Assembly (NCBI RefSeq): GCF_001425905.1
Contig: NZ_LMDY01000001.1
Span: forward strand, 130,890 to 194,889
From: Methylibium sp. Root1272
GTDB lineage: Bacteria > Pseudomonadota > Gammaproteobacteria > Burkholderiales > Burkholderiaceae_C
Reading direction: 5' to 3'
Length of the DNA: 64,000 bases
The translations under genes and the position numbers were made by a program. Positions 29,994-40,416 of this stretch are shown piece by piece; positions within the stretch are counted from its first letter, which is position 1, and each line of letters begins with the position of its first letter. The notes beneath the pieces are model-generated. The model saw only the letters and a program-made list of their open reading frames with translations. It was not told where the DNA came from and did not search any database.

Positions 29994-32900
29994 CTAGAGG
30001 CCGGCGTTCACCTTGCGTGCGCCCTTGAAGGTGTGGCGCTTGAGCCAGGCCACGATGTCGTCGACGTAGGTGAACACCACCGGGATCACCAGCAGGCTCA
30101 AGAAGGTCGACGTGATCAGACCGCCGATCACCACGATGGCCATCGGCGCGCGGAAGCTCGGGTCCACGCCCAGGCCGATCGCGATCGGCATCATGCCGGC
30201 GCCCATCGCCACCGTCGTCATGACGATCGGGCGGGCGCGCTTGCTGCAGGCATCGATCAGCGCGTCCCAGCGCGACAGGCCGCGGTCGCGCCGCGCGACG
30301 ATCGCGTACTCCACCAGCAGGATCGAATTCTTGGTCGCGATGCCCATCAGCATGATCAGGCCGATCATCGACGGCATCGACAGCGCGGTGTGCGTGATGA
30401 ACAACGCCAGGAAGGCGCCCGGCACCGACAGCACCAGCGCCGCGAGGATGGTGACCGGCTGCACGAAGTCCTTGAACAGCAGCACCAGCACGATGTAGAT
30501 GCACATCACGCCGGTCAGCATCGCGAGGCCGAAGCTCTCGAACAGCTCGGCCATCGCCTCGGCGTCGCCGACCGTCGTCTGGCTCACGCCGGGCGGCAGG
30601 GTCTTGAGGCTCGGCAGGGCCAGCGCCGCTTTCTCGACCGCGCCGAGCGGCTGCTGGTTCAGCTCGATCTCGAAGTTGATGTTGCGCAGCCGGTCGTAGC
30701 GGTCGATCTGCGCCGGACCGCTCTCGAGCGTGAGCGTGGCCACGTTGCCCAGCATCACGGGGCCGTGCGCGCCGGGCACCGGCAGTCGCGCCAGCAGCGC
30801 GAGGTCCTGGCGCGCGTCGGCCTTCAGCCGCACCAGCATCGGCACCTGCCGCTGCGACAGGTTGAGCTTGGCCAGCGCCTGGTCGTAGTCGCCCGCGGTC
30901 GCGATGCGCAGCGTGTCGGCGATCGCGGCCGAGGTCACGCCCAGGTCGGCGGCGCGAGCGAAGTCGGGTCGCACGATGAGCTCCGGCCGCACGAGGCTGG
31001 AGGTGGAGGTGACGTTGCCGATGCCGGGCAGGGTGCGCAGCTCGCGCTCGACGCGGCGTGCGTGCGCGGCCAGCGTCGGGCCGTCCTCGCCGGCCAGCAC
31101 CAGCACGTACTTCTCGCTCGAGCCGCCCAGCCCGATCTTCAGGCGCGTGCCCGGCAGCGCCTCGAGCGCGGTGCGCAACTCGCGCTCGATGGCCTGCTTG
31201 CTGAGGCCGTCGCGCTCTCCTCTCGGGGTGAGGTTGATCGTCAGCGTGGCCTTGCGCGCCTCGGGTACGCCGGCACCGGCGAAGGGATCGCCGCCGGCGC
31301 TGCCGCCGCCGATCGCGGTGTAGACCAGCTTCACGTGCGGATGAGCCTGCACGATCTCGCGCGCCTGCTCGGCAAGCGCGCGGGTTTCCTGGAAGGTCGC
31401 GCCGGGCGGCAGCTCCAGGTAGACCTGGGTCTGCGACAGGTCGTCGGGTGGAATGAAGCCGGTCGGCAACAGCGGCGCTAGCGCCAGCGAGCCGAAGAAG
31501 AACACCGCGGCCGCCAGCGAGGTGAGGATGCGGTGCCGCAGGCACCAGCGCGCGGCGCTCAGGTAGCCCCGCATCACGCGGCCGTCCTCGTGCTCCTTGC
31601 CGTCGGGCCGCAGCAGGTAGGCGGCCATCATCGGCGTGAGCATGCGGGCCACCACCAGCGAGGCGAACACCGCGATGGCTGCGGTCCAGCCGAACTGCAC
31701 GAAGAACTTGCCGGCCACGCCACTCATGAAGGCGGTCGGAAGGAACACCGCGACCAGCGTGAAGGTGGTGGCAATCACCGCCAGGCCGATCTCGTCGGCC
31801 GCCTCCATGGCCGCCTGGTAGGGCGTCTTGCCCATGCGCAGGTGGCGCATGATGTTCTCGATCTCGACGATCGCGTCGTCGACCAGGATGCCCACCACCA
31901 GCGACAGTGAGAGCAGCGTCACGCCGTTGATCGTGAAGCCCAGCAGGTGCATGCCGGCGAAGGCGGGCAGGATGGACAGCGGCAGCGCGGTGGCCGACAC
32001 CAGCGTGCTGCGCCAGTCGCGCAGGAACAGCCAGACCACGATGACGGCCAGCAGCGCGCCCTCGAACAGCAGCTTCATCGAGCCTTCGTAGTTGTCGACC
32101 ACCGGGTCGACGAAATTGAAGGCCTCGGTGATGGTGATCTCGGGGTGGGCGGCCTGCAGGCGTTCGAGCGCACGCTTGGCGCCGGCATCGACGTCTACCT
32201 CGCCGGCACCGCGGCTGCGCGTGATCTCGAAGCCGACCACCGGCTTGCCGTTGAGCAGAGCGGCCGAGCGCTGCTCGGCGACCGTGTCGCGCACGGTCGC
32301 CACCTCGTCGAGACGGATGCGCCGGCCGTCGCTCAGCACGATCTCCACGCGGCCCAGCTCCTCGGCAGACTGCACCGTGCCCAGCGTGCGCACCGACTGC
32401 TCGGCGCCGCCGACATCGGTGCGGCCGCCCGCGGCCTCCTGCTGCACTTGGCGCAGCTGGCGCGAAATGTCGGCCGCGCTGGCGTTCAGTGCCAGCAGGC
32501 GGTCGGGATCGAGCTCGACCGCGATCTCGCGCGTGACGCCGCCGACCCGTGCGACCGCTCCCACGCCTTGCACATTGAGCAGGGTCTTGGCCACCGTGTT
32601 GTCGACGAACCAGGACAGCGCCTCATCGTCCATGCGGCTCGAAGCGACCGTGTAGGTCAGGATCGGCATGCCCGCCAGGTCGACCTTGGCGATCACCGGG
32701 TCGCGCAGATCGCCGGGCAGGTCGGAGCGCACCCGCGAGACGGCGTCGCGGACGTCGTCCACGGCCTCCTGGATCGGCTTCTCGAGGCGGAACTCCACGG
32801 TGATCGTGGCCACGCCGTCCTGCACCTTCGTGTACAGGTGCTTGACGCCCTGAACCGACGCGACCGAGTTCTCGATCTTGCGCGCGACCTCGGTCTCCAG

Positions 32901-33080
32901 TTGCGACGGCGACGCGCCGGGCAGGGCGGCCGTGACGGTGACCATCGGCAGATCGATGTCGGGGAAGTTCTGGATCTTCATCGCCCGGAACGACATCAGC
33001 CCCAGCACCGTCAGCAGGGCGAACAGCAGGATGGACGGGATCGGGTTGCGGATCGACCAGGCGGAGACGTTGATGTCCAT
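29994..33080 (-). CDS. RND efflux pump inner-membrane transporter
   Basis: Proton-driven AcrB/MexB-superfamily pump of about 1,028 residues with twelve transmembrane helices and two large periplasmic loops. The proton-relay Asp pair is in VGILVDDAIVEIENI. Typical early segment FPDIDLPMVTV. Start ATG 33080 (MDINVSAWSIRNPIPS) gives the family N-terminus; ATG 33119 would overlap the adaptor gene by 17 bases. Neither start has a good ribosome site, so translation may be coupled to the adaptor. The sequence favours a drug/organic solute pump over the metal (CusA) group, but substrate is unknown. Confidence 0.92.
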   Translation of the reverse strand: MDINVSAWSIRNPIPSILLFALLTVLGLMSFRAMKIQNFPDIDLPMVTVTAALPGASPSQLETEVARKIENSVASVQGVKHLYTKVQDGVATITVEFRLEKPIQEAVDDVRDAVSRVRSDLPGDLRDPVIAKVDLAGMPILTYTVASSRMDDEALSWFVDNTVAKTLLNVQGVGAVARVGGVTREIAVELDPDRLLALNASAADISRQLRQVQQEAAGGRTDVGGAEQSVRTLGTVQSAEELGRVEIVLSDGRRIRLDEVATVRDTVAEQRSAALLNGKPVVGFEITRSRGAGEVDVDAGAKRALERLQAAHPEITITEAFNFVDPVVDNYEGSMKLLFEGALLAVIVVWLFLRDWRSTLVSATALPLSILPAFAGMHLLGFTINGVTLLSLSLVVGILVDDAIVEIENIMRHLRMGKTPYQAAMEAADEIGLAVIATTFTLVAVFLPTAFMSGVAGKFFVQFGWTAAIAVFASLVVARMLTPMMAAYLLRPDGKEHEDGRVMRGYLSAARWCLRHRILTSLAAAVFFFGSLALAPLLPTGFIPPDDLSQTQVYLELPPGATFQETRALAEQAREIVQAHPHVKLVYTAIGGGSAGGDPFAGAGVPEARKATLTINLTPRGERDGLSKQAIERELRTALEALPGTRLKIGLGGSSEKYVLVLAGEDGPTLAAHARRVERELRTLPGIGNVTSTSSLVRPELIVRPDFARAADLGVTSAAIADTLRIATAGDYDQALAKLNLSQRQVPMLVRLKADARQDLALLARLPVPGAHGPVMLGNVATLTLESGPAQIDRYDRLRNINFEIELNQQPLGAVEKAALALPSLKTLPPGVSQTTVGDAEAMAELFESFGLAMLTGVMCIYIVLVLLFKDFVQPVTILAALVLSVPGAFLALFITHTALSMPSMIGLIMLMGIATKNSILLVEYAIVARRDRGLSRWDALIDACSKRARPIVMTTVAMGAGMMPIAIGLGVDPSFRAPMAIVVIGGLITSTFLSLLVIPVVFTYVDDIVAWLKRHTFKGARKVNAGL

Positions 33081-33102
33081 CGGAGGCTCGTGCGGGTCGA
33101 TC

Positions 33103-34275
33103 TCAGGGGGCGGCGGCATCGACGCGCTGACCAGCGGTCACCACGCGGACCAGATCGCCGTCGCCCAGGAAGCCGGCACCCGAGTCGACGACCGGCTCGC
33201 CGGCCTTCAGCCCGTCGAGCACCTCGATGCGATCGCCGAGGCGTCGCCCGGTGGCGAGCTTGACTTGCGTGAGCCGCGAGTCCGGCCCCACGCGCAGCGC
33301 GTAGCTGAAGCCGTCGCGCAGCACCACGGCCGATTGCGGCAGCGTCAGCGCCGGCGTGCGGCCCAGTTCGAACTCGCCGCGCGCGAACATGCCGGCGCGC
33401 ACCTGCGTGCGGCCGTCGCCGTTGGCCGGCAGGTCCACGTAGACCAGGCCGTTGCGTGTCTGCGGGTCGATGGTCGGCGCGACCATGCGCACGCTGCCCG
33501 GCGTGCTGCTGCCGTCACCGTGCAGCAGCCGCACCGGCATGCCCGTGCGGATGCGCGGCAGCTCGGTCGCGGTGACCTCGGCGCGCCATTCGAGCCGGCC
33601 GCCGCGGATCAGGCGGAACATCTCGGCGCCCGGCTGCGCCACGGCGCCGACGGCGGCGGTGCGGGCCGAGATCACACCGTCGTCGGGCGCGAGCACGCGG
33701 GTCTGGCGCAGCCGCAGGTCTTCGGCCTGCAGCCGGGCGCGCTGGGCTTCGAGCCGCGCGCGTGCCGTCTGTTCCGCGGTCAGATACTGGTTGATCTGCT
33801 GGCTGCTGATGGCGCCGGTGGTCTGCAGCTGGCGGGCGCGCTCGGCGTTGGCTTGTGCGTCGGCCAGCGTGGCCTCAGCCTCGGCGAGGCTGGCACGTGT
33901 CTGCGCCAGATCGGCCTGCACCGTTTCGGGCGACATGCGGGCCAGCACCTGGCCGCGCTTGACGCGATCGCCCACGTTGACCCGGACCTCGGTGAGGCGG
34001 AAGCCGCCGATCTCGGCGCCGATCGACGCTTCCTGCCAGGCCGCCACGCTGCCATTGGCCTCCAGCGTGCGCGGCCAGTCGAGCGATTCGGCTCGGGTGG
34101 TGGTCACGGTCAGCGCCGGCTTGGCGGCCGAGGCGGCCGCCTGCGCGGGTGCACCCGCCGGTGCCGCGCCATCCGGTGCGCTGCGCCCTGCGGCCAGCCA
34201 CACCGCGAGTGCGATCACGCCGGTCACGGCGAGCGCCAGGGCGATCCGCTTGCGCAAGGTCCTGTTCTCCTGCAT
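33103..34275 (-). CDS. RND efflux periplasmic adaptor (membrane fusion protein)
   Basis: 390 residues with an N-terminal membrane anchor or signal (about residues 10-30), a split lipoyl-like domain (NGSVAAWQEASIGAEI and the later VLAPDDGVISARTA), a coiled-coil hairpin between them, and beta-barrel and membrane-proximal domains. It bridges the pump and the outer-membrane channel. GAGGTGAGG lies upstream of ATG 34275, five bases after the stop of the channel gene. Not a cytoplasmic protein. Confidence 0.92.
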   Translation of the reverse strand: MQENRTLRKRIALALAVTGVIALAVWLAAGRSAPDGAAPAGAPAQAAASAAKPALTVTTTRAESLDWPRTLEANGSVAAWQEASIGAEIGGFRLTEVRVNVGDRVKRGQVLARMSPETVQADLAQTRASLAEAEATLADAQANAERARQLQTTGAISSQQINQYLTAEQTARARLEAQRARLQAEDLRLRQTRVLAPDDGVISARTAAVGAVAQPGAEMFRLIRGGRLEWRAEVTATELPRIRTGMPVRLLHGDGSSTPGSVRMVAPTIDPQTRNGLVYVDLPANGDGRTQVRAGMFARGEFELGRTPALTLPQSAVVLRDGFSYALRVGPDSRLTQVKLATGRRLGDRIEVLDGLKAGEPVVDSGAGFLGDGDLVRVVTAGQRVDAAAP

Positions 34276-34280
34276 GCCCC

Positions 34281-35735
34281 TCACCTCGTTGTCGTCGTGT
34301 CGTCGTCGGCCTGCCACGCGCCACCGACCGTCTTGTAGAGCTGCACCCAGGCGCTCACGCGCTCGCGTTGCACCTGGATCAGCCCGGCGTTGGCCGCCAG
34401 CGCGGCACGCCGCGCCTGTTCCAGGTCGAGCAGGCTGCCGACGCCGACCTGCCACTGGGTCTGTGCGGCGGCCAGGAACTCGCCATAGCCCTGCGCGGCG
34501 CGTTCGGCGTCGGTCTCGCGCCGGCCGGCCGCGTCCAGCCGCAACAGCGCCTCCTCCACCTCGCGCACCGCGGCCAGCGCGCGCTCGCGGTAGGCGGCGA
34601 CCGCACCCTCGTAGCGCGCCTGGGCGGCATCGACGTTGGCGCGCCGCCGGCCGCCATCGAACAGCGGCATCAGCAGGCCGGGGCCGAACGACCAGGTCGT
34701 GCCGTCGAAGGTCTGGCCACCGCTGCGGATGGATGCGCGGCCGATCGAGCCCGACAAGCTCAGGCGCGGATAGCGGTCGGCCTGGGCCACGCCGACCTCG
34801 GCCGCTGCTGCGGCGATGCCGCGCTCCGCTGCGGCGAGATCGGGGCGCTGCGAGAGCACGGCCGCGGGCACCGCGGCGACCTCGAAGCTGGGCGGTTGCG
34901 GCAGCCGGGCGCGCTGCGGCGCCAGCTGCTCGCGCAGCGCCGGTTCGGGTGCTGCGGTGAGTTGCACCAGTTGCTTGAGCGTGACCTCGCACTCGGTCCG
35001 CTGGGCCGCCACGCGGTTGGCTGCCTCCGCCGCGCTGGCCCGGGCGAGCGCGCCGTTGGCCGGGGCGTCGAAGCCGGCACGGATCTTCTGACCCACCAGG
35101 TCAGCCGTCTGCTGCAGCGATGCCGCGTCCTGCTCGTAGACCGCCAGCACGGCCTCGCAGCTGCGCAGGCCGACGTAGGTGGCCGCCACCTCGGCCGCGA
35201 GGCTGACGCGTGCGTCATGCCATTGCGCCCGGCTCGCGTCGGCACGTGCCTCGGCTGCCGCGACGCTCTGGCGCACCGCACCGAACAGGTCGATCTCCCA
35301 CAGCGCATCGAGCGTGGCGCTGCTCGCCGTCTGGGTGATGCCGGCGGGCGGCAGCGCGCTGCGGCTGCGCACGGCGCTCGCATTCGCATCGAGCGTGGGC
35401 CAGCGGGCCGAGCCGGCCGCCTGTGCCAGCGCGCGTGACTCGGTGACGCGCGCCGCGGCCTGCGCCAGCGTCGGATTGGCGCGCTGGGCGGCGTCGACCA
35501 GGGCCGCCACCAGCGGGTCGTCGAAGCCGGACCACCAGGCCAGCAGGGCCGAGCGCTGCCCGCCGTGCGGCAGCGGCGCCGACCACTCGGCGGTCACGGC
35601 GCCGGCCGGCGGCTCCGAGGACGGCGGCGTGACGCAGGCGCTCAGCAGGGCGCACAGGCCGGTGGCAATCAGCCGACGCGGTACGCACACGGCGGCGGGC
35701 GGACAGGCGGTGCGAAAGGGAACGGTCTCGGTCAT
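34281..35735 (-). CDS. NodT-type outer-membrane efflux lipoprotein
   Basis: TolC-superfamily channel of 484 residues, placed first in the efflux operon. The signal ends in a lipobox LSAC with Cys34 as the lipidation site. Two outer-membrane-efflux repeats follow, recognisable by WWSGFDDP and [17 protein letters not shown]. Order channel-adaptor-pump differs from the common adaptor-pump-channel order. The 256-base gap to rpiA (35736-35991) holds the divergent promoters; I see GATAAT at 35916-35921 facing rpiA without a clear -35. Confidence 0.92.
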   Translation of the reverse strand: MTETVPFRTACPPAAVCVPRRLIATGLCALLSACVTPPSSEPPAGAVTAEWSAPLPHGGQRSALLAWWSGFDDPLVAALVDAAQRANPTLAQAAARVTESRALAQAAGSARWPTLDANASAVRSRSALPPAGITQTASSATLDALWEIDLFGAVRQSVAAAEARADASRAQWHDARVSLAAEVAATYVGLRSCEAVLAVYEQDAASLQQTADLVGQKIRAGFDAPANGALARASAAEAANRVAAQRTECEVTLKQLVQLTAAPEPALREQLAPQRARLPQPPSFEVAAVPAAVLSQRPDLAAAERGIAAAAAEVGVAQADRYPRLSLSGSIGRASIRSGGQTFDGTTWSFGPGLLMPLFDGGRRRANVDAAQARYEGAVAAYRERALAAVREVEEALLRLDAAGRRETDAERAAQGYGEFLAAAQTQWQVGVGSLLDLEQARRAALAANAGLIQVQRERVSAWVQLYKTVGGAWQADDDTTTTR

Positions 35736-35991
35736 GCGTCTGGGCCGGCGGGCCGGGAGCCTCGCCGCGGGGACCGGCCGCTCGGCGAGGACTCGCGAGT
35801 CGGGCTGCAGCCGGAAGCTGGGCAGGGCGGTTCGGCCCTGGTGCGGGGCGAGCATACCGCGCTCCCTGCCGCCGCCGGGGGCAGGGGCATGCCACGCATT
35901 TTGCTTCGAGACCCGGATAATCGCCGCCGCGATCGCAGCGTTCGCGTTTCCTTTCCACGACCTTCTGTCGGGCCCCTCCCGGCACCACACC

Positions 35992-36651
35992 ATGAACCAG
36001 GATGAACTGAAGACCCTCGTCGGCCGCGCCGCGCTCGAGTACGTGATCGAGGGCAGCATCGTCGGGGTCGGCACCGGCTCGACCGTCAACTGCTTCATCG
36101 ACGCGCTGGCGGGCATCAAGGAGCGCATCGCCGGGGCGGTGTCGAGTTCGGTCAAGAGCACCGAGCGGCTGCGCGGGCACGGCATCCGCGTGTTCGAGGC
36201 CGGTGCGGTGGAGTCGCTGCCGGTCTACATCGACGGTGCCGACGAGATCGACCACCAGGGCTTCATGATCAAGGGCGGCGGCGCGGCGCTGACGCGCGAG
36301 AAGATCGTGGCCGACCTGGCCGAGCGCTTCGTCTGCATTGCCGACGCCTCGAAGCTGGTGGACGTGCTGGGGCGCTTCCCGCTGCCGGTCGAGGTGCTGC
36401 CGATGGCGGTGGGCCAGATCCAGCGACGCTTCGCGAAGCTGGGCGCGACCGCGACCGTGCGTGAGGGCGTGATCACCGACAACGGCCAGCTGATCCTCGA
36501 CGTGCAGGGGCTGCGCATCACCGATCCGCTGGCCTTCGAGACCGATGTCAATCAGTGGCCCGGCGTGGTGACCGTGGGCGTGTTCGCGCGCCACAAGGCC
36601 GGCGTCTGTCTGCTGGGCACGCCCGAAGGCGTGAAGACGCTGCGGTTCTGA
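35992..36651 (+). CDS. rpiA: Ribose-5-phosphate isomerase A
   Basis: Interconverts ribose-5-phosphate and ribulose-5-phosphate in the pentose phosphate pathway. 219 residues. Active-site segment YIDGADEID and the lysine of [13 protein letters not shown], plus the phosphate loop [12 protein letters not shown] 35992 gives the family start. Convergent with the DUF4124 gene. Confidence 0.96.
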   Translation: MNQDELKTLVGRAALEYVIEGSIVGVGTGSTVNCFIDALAGIKERIAGAVSSSVKSTERLRGHGIRVFEAGAVESLPVYIDGADEIDHQGFMIKGGGAALTREKIVADLAERFVCIADASKLVDVLGRFPLPVEVLPMAVGQIQRRFAKLGATATVREGVITDNGQLILDVQGLRITDPLAFETDVNQWPGVVTVGVFARHKAGVCLLGTPEGVKTLRF

Positions 36652-36668
36652 AGCGCCGCGCGACCGCG

Positions 36669-37286
36669 TCAGAACCGGATGCCGTTGGGCGCGGCTTCCA
36701 GCGCCGGCGGCAGCGCGGCCGGGGCTTCCGGAGCGGGGCGCGGCGCCGGCGCGGCTCTCGGTGCCGTGGTCTGGCCGACCAGCGGGGCGGGTTCCCAGCC
36801 GCGGTAGGTGGGCGGCAGGCGCGACTGCTTGGGGTAGCCGGCGGCGTCGAGATAACCACGCCATTCCGCCTCGGAATAGCCACGCAGCTGCTGGCCGCCG
36901 ATGCGCAGCACCGGCAGTTCGGCGCTCGCCTCGATCTGCCGGAAGGCGGCGATGTCGGCGTCGCCGGTGATGGTCTTCTCGGTGTAGGGGATGCCGCGCT
37001 GGCGCAGCAGTTCGCGCCCGGACACGCAGCCCGAGCAGTCGTTGCCGCTGTACAGCGTGACCGGGTAGCGTTCGGCGATCTGCGCCAGCTCGTAGGGCAG
37101 GCCGCTGGTGCTGCCGGCGACGGCGGCCCCGCCACGGATCGGCTGCACCTTGGCCGCGGCCGACGGCGCGGGCCGGTCGGTGTAGGTGATGCGCCCGTCG
37201 GGCTCGACGATCTTGTACTGCGCCAGGACCGGGCCGCAGCCCAATGCGGTGAGGCTGAACAGCAGGACGGCAGCGGAACGGCTCAT
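36669..37286 (-). CDS. Exported DUF4124/glutaredoxin-like thiol protein
   Basis: 205 residues. A signal peptide (about 1-22, ending VLAQ) leads into a DUF4124 segment (YKIVEPDGRITYTDRPAP), then a glutaredoxin-like domain (about 75-150) with a CSGC redox pair in SGNDCSGCVSGRELL, the cis-Pro strand LPVLRIGG and GYSEAEW. The C-terminal 50 residues are Pro/Ala-rich. Probably a periplasmic thiol-disulfide protein or a substrate-binding relative; reaction unknown. Confidence 0.8.
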   Translation of the reverse strand: MSRSAAVLLFSLTALGCGPVLAQYKIVEPDGRITYTDRPAPSAAAKVQPIRGGAAVAGSTSGLPYELAQIAERYPVTLYSGNDCSGCVSGRELLRQRGIPYTEKTITGDADIAAFRQIEASAELPVLRIGGQQLRGYSEAEWRGYLDAAGYPKQSRLPPTYRGWEPAPLVGQTTAPRAAPAPRPAPEAPAALPPALEAAPNGIRF

Positions 37287-37319
37287 GACAAGGTCCTCGG
37301 GGTCGGCAGGGCTTCGATC

Positions 37320-39353
37320 TTAGTCCGCCATGCCTTGGTGGCGCAGCAGTGCGTCGATGCGCGGCTCGCGCCCGCGGAAGGCCTTGAAGCTTTCCATCGC
37401 GGGGCGGCTGCCGCCGGCCTCGAGGATGGCCTCGCGGTAGCGGCGGCCGACGGCGGGATTGAACACCCCTTCTTCCTCGAACGCGGCGTAGGCGTCCGCG
37501 CTCAGCACCTCGGCCCACTTGTAGCTGTAGTAGCCGGCCGCGTAGCCGCCGGCGAAGATGTGCGAGAAGCTGTGCTGGAAGCGATTGAACGCCGGCGGCA
37601 CGATGACCGCGATCTCGCGGCGCACGCCGTCGAGCACCTGCTGGACGGCGTCGGCGCCATGGGGCGTGGCCGACGCGCCGTCGTGGATCAGCATGTCGAA
37701 CAGCGAGAACTCCACCTGGCGCAGCGTCTGCAGGCCGCTCTGGAAGTTCTTCGCGGCGAGCATCTTGTCGAACAGCGCCCGTGGCAGCGGCTCGCCGCTG
37801 TCGACGTGGGCCGTCATGTGCTTCACGACCTCCCACTCCCAGCAGAAGTTCTCCATGAACTGGCTGGGCAGTTCGACCGCGTCCCATTCGACACCGGAGA
37901 TGCCGGCCACGCCGATCTCGTCGACCTGCGTGAGCATGTGGTGTAGGCCGTGGCCGAACTCGTGGAACAGCGTGGTCACGTCGTCGTGCGACAGCAGCGC
38001 GGGCCGGCCGCCGACGGGGGCGGCGAAGTTGCACACCAGGTGCGCCACCGGCGTCTGCACCGTGCCTTCCGGGCGGGCCCAGCGACCGCGCACGTCGTCC
38101 ATCCAGGCGCCCGGACGCTTGCCGGGGCGCGCGTAGGGATCGAGGTAGAACTGGCCGACGAGCTGCGTGCCGCGCTCGATGCGGAAGAAGCGCACGTGTT
38201 CGTTCCAGACCGGCGCCGTGTCCGGGCGGATCGTCACCTCGAACAGCGTCTCGATGATGCGGAACAGGCCGGCCAGCACCTTGGGTTCGGTGAAGTACTG
38301 CTTCACCTCGGTGTCGCTGAAGGCGTAGCGCGCTTCCTTCAGGCGCTCGGCCGCGTAGGCCATGTCCCAGGCCTGCAGATCGGCCAGGCCGAGCTCGGTG
38401 CGGGCGAACTCGCGCAGCTCGGCCAGGTCACGCTCGGCGTGCGGACGCGCGCGCCGCGCCAGGTCGCGCAGGAAACCCTGCACCTGCGCCGGCGAGTCGG
38501 CCATCTTGGCGACCAGAGAGACCTCGGCGAAGTTGCGATAGCCCAGCAGTGCGGCCTCTTCCTGCCGCAACTCGAGGATCTCGCCCATCACGACGCTGTT
38601 GTCGCGCTCGGCCGGGCCGGCCTCCGAGGCGCGCGTCACGTGGGCGCGGTAGACGCGTTCGCGCAGCGAGCGGTCCTGCGCGTACTGCAGCACCGGCAGG
38701 TAGACCGGCATGTGCAGGCCGAGCTTGTGGCCGTCCTGGCCGTCGGCCTGGGCGGCGGCGCGGGTCGCGGCCTTGACGTCCTCGGGCACGCCGGCGAGCT
38801 CGGCCTCGCTCGCGATGCAGCTCCAGCCGTCGGTCGCGTCGAGCACGTGTTCGGAGAACGCCTGGCCGAGTTCGGCCTGACGGGCCTGGATGGCTGCGAA
38901 GCGCTCCTTGGCGGCACCTTGCAGTTCCGCGCCGGACAGCACGAAATCGCGCATCGCGTTCGACAGCGCCTTGCGCCGCGATGCGTTGAGCGCCGCTGCC
39001 GCGGGGCTGCCGGCCACGGCCTTGTACTTCGCGTAGAGCCGCTCGTCGGCGCCCAGGTTCGTGTAGAACTCGGTCACACGGGGCAGGGCCTCGGTGTAGG
39101 CGGCGCGCAGCTCCAGTGTGTCGGCCACCGCATTGAGGTGGCTGACCGCGCCCCAAGCACGACCGAGCCGCTCGGTCGCGACGTCGAGCACCGCGGAGAG
39201 GGCGTCGTAGTCTGCCGGCACGCCCCCGCCGGTGGCGCGCTCGAGCGCCGCGGTGGCTTCGGCCAGCAGTGCGTCGACGGCCGGCGCCACGTGCTCGGGA
39301 CGGATCTCGCCGAAGCGCGGCAGGGCGGAGGTGTCGAGGAGGGGGTTGCTCAT
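37320..39353 (-). CDS. prlC: Oligopeptidase A (M3 zinc metallopeptidase)
   Basis: Cytoplasmic peptidase degrading short peptides, including released signal peptides. 677 residues, normal for the family. Zinc site HEFGH in LFHEFGHGLHHML (about residue 463) with the downstream Glu in GVEWDAVELPSQFMENF. N-terminus MSNPLLDTSALPRF is typical. It follows folD on the same strand with a 115-base gap. Confidence 0.96.
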   Translation of the reverse strand: MSNPLLDTSALPRFGEIRPEHVAPAVDALLAEATAALERATGGGVPADYDALSAVLDVATERLGRAWGAVSHLNAVADTLELRAAYTEALPRVTEFYTNLGADERLYAKYKAVAGSPAAAALNASRRKALSNAMRDFVLSGAELQGAAKERFAAIQARQAELGQAFSEHVLDATDGWSCIASEAELAGVPEDVKAATRAAAQADGQDGHKLGLHMPVYLPVLQYAQDRSLRERVYRAHVTRASEAGPAERDNSVVMGEILELRQEEAALLGYRNFAEVSLVAKMADSPAQVQGFLRDLARRARPHAERDLAELREFARTELGLADLQAWDMAYAAERLKEARYAFSDTEVKQYFTEPKVLAGLFRIIETLFEVTIRPDTAPVWNEHVRFFRIERGTQLVGQFYLDPYARPGKRPGAWMDDVRGRWARPEGTVQTPVAHLVCNFAAPVGGRPALLSHDDVTTLFHEFGHGLHHMLTQVDEIGVAGISGVEWDAVELPSQFMENFCWEWEVVKHMTAHVDSGEPLPRALFDKMLAAKNFQSGLQTLRQVEFSLFDMLIHDGASATPHGADAVQQVLDGVRREIAVIVPPAFNRFQHSFSHIFAGGYAAGYYSYKWAEVLSADAYAAFEEEGVFNPAVGRRYREAILEAGGSRPAMESFKAFRGREPRIDALLRHQGMAD

Positions 39354-39438
39354 GAGGGCGGCTCGTCGGTTCAGTGCTCGGTGTCAGTGTCAGGTGGCGC
39401 CGGTCGCCGCGGTTTCAATCATCTTGATCGGCGACATA

Positions 39439-39468
39439 GCGAGCCTGCTGCGAAGCGGGTCGGCTCGC
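39439..39468 (-). terminator. Hairpin directly after folD
   Basis: GCGAGCC (39439-39445) and GGCTCGC (39462-39468) form a 7-bp stem immediately after the folD stop. There is no T-tract; it may be an mRNA 3'-end or pausing structure. Confidence 0.35.
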
Positions 39469-40320
39469 TCAGCCCACCAGCCGCTCGGCCGATTCGAGCG
39501 TGTTCATCAGCAGCATCGTGATGGTCATCGGCCCCACGCCACCGGGCACCGGCGTGATCCATCCGGCGACCTTGGCGACGCCGGCGTAGTCGACGTCGCC
39601 GCACAGCTTGCCGTGGTCGTCGCGGTTCATGCCCACGTCGATCACCACGGCGCCGGGCTTCACCATGTCGGCCGTCAGCACATTGCGCTTGCCGACGGCG
39701 GCGACCACGATGTCGGCCTGGCGGGTGTGCAGCGCCAGGTCCGGCGTTGCGCTGTGGCAGACCGTGACGGTGGCGTTGGCCTGCAGCAGCAGCATCGCCA
39801 TCGGCTTGCCGACGATGTTGCTGCGGCCGATCACGACCGCGTGCTTGCCCTTGGGGTCGTAGCCGATCGACTCGAGCATCTTCATGCAGCCATAGGGCGT
39901 GCACGGCTTGAAGCCGGGCTGGCCGACCATCAGCGCGCCGGCGCTCGCGACGTGGAAGCCGTCGACGTCCTTGTGCGGCGCGATCGTCTCGATCACGCGG
40001 TGCGCGTCGATGTGCGGCGGCAGCGGCAGCTGCACCAGGATGCCGTGGATCGCCGGATCGGCGTTGAGCGCCTGCACGCGGGCCAGCAATTCGGCCTCGG
40101 TCATCGCAGCCGGATAGTGCTCCAGCACCGAATGCAGGCCGCTGTCGTGGCAGGCCTTGACCTTGTTGCGTACGTAGACCTGCGAGGCCGGGTTCTCGCC
40201 CACCAGGATGACGGCGAGGCCGGGCGTGATGCCGTGCTCGCGCAGCGTGGCGGCGCGCTGCGAGACTTCGTGGCGGAGGTGGCGGGACAGGGCATTGCCG
40301 TCGATGGCTCGGGCGCTCAT
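39469..40320 (-). CDS. folD: Methylenetetrahydrofolate dehydrogenase / cyclohydrolase
   Basis: Bifunctional one-carbon enzyme, NADP-dependent. 283 residues. Catalytic lysine region [22 protein letters not shown], and the NADP segment [14 protein letters not shown]; the C-terminal [13 protein letters not shown] is canonical. AAGGAGC precedes ATG 40320. It lies downstream of the response-regulator gene but behind a terminator hairpin, so probably has its own promoter in 40321-40370. Confidence 0.96.
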   Translation of the reverse strand: MSARAIDGNALSRHLRHEVSQRAATLREHGITPGLAVILVGENPASQVYVRNKVKACHDSGLHSVLEHYPAAMTEAELLARVQALNADPAIHGILVQLPLPPHIDAHRVIETIAPHKDVDGFHVASAGALMVGQPGFKPCTPYGCMKMLESIGYDPKGKHAVVIGRSNIVGKPMAMLLLQANATVTVCHSATPDLALHTRQADIVVAAVGKRNVLTADMVKPGAVVIDVGMNRDDHGKLCGDVDYAGVAKVAGWITPVPGGVGPMTITMLLMNTLESAERLVG

Positions 40321-40370
40321 GCGAGGGGCTCCTTCAGCGGGGGCACCGTCAGCGCGGCGCCGGAGGTAGA

Positions 40371-40399
40371 AACGACAAGGGCCGCGCGAAGGCGGCCCT
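40371..40399 (-). terminator. Terminator of the two-component operon
   Basis: On the minus strand AGGGCCGC, a short loop and GCGGCCCT are followed by TGTCGTTT. It lies 17 bases after the response-regulator stop. Confidence 0.7.
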
Positions 40400-40416
40400 G
40401 GCGACGGTGGGGCGTT

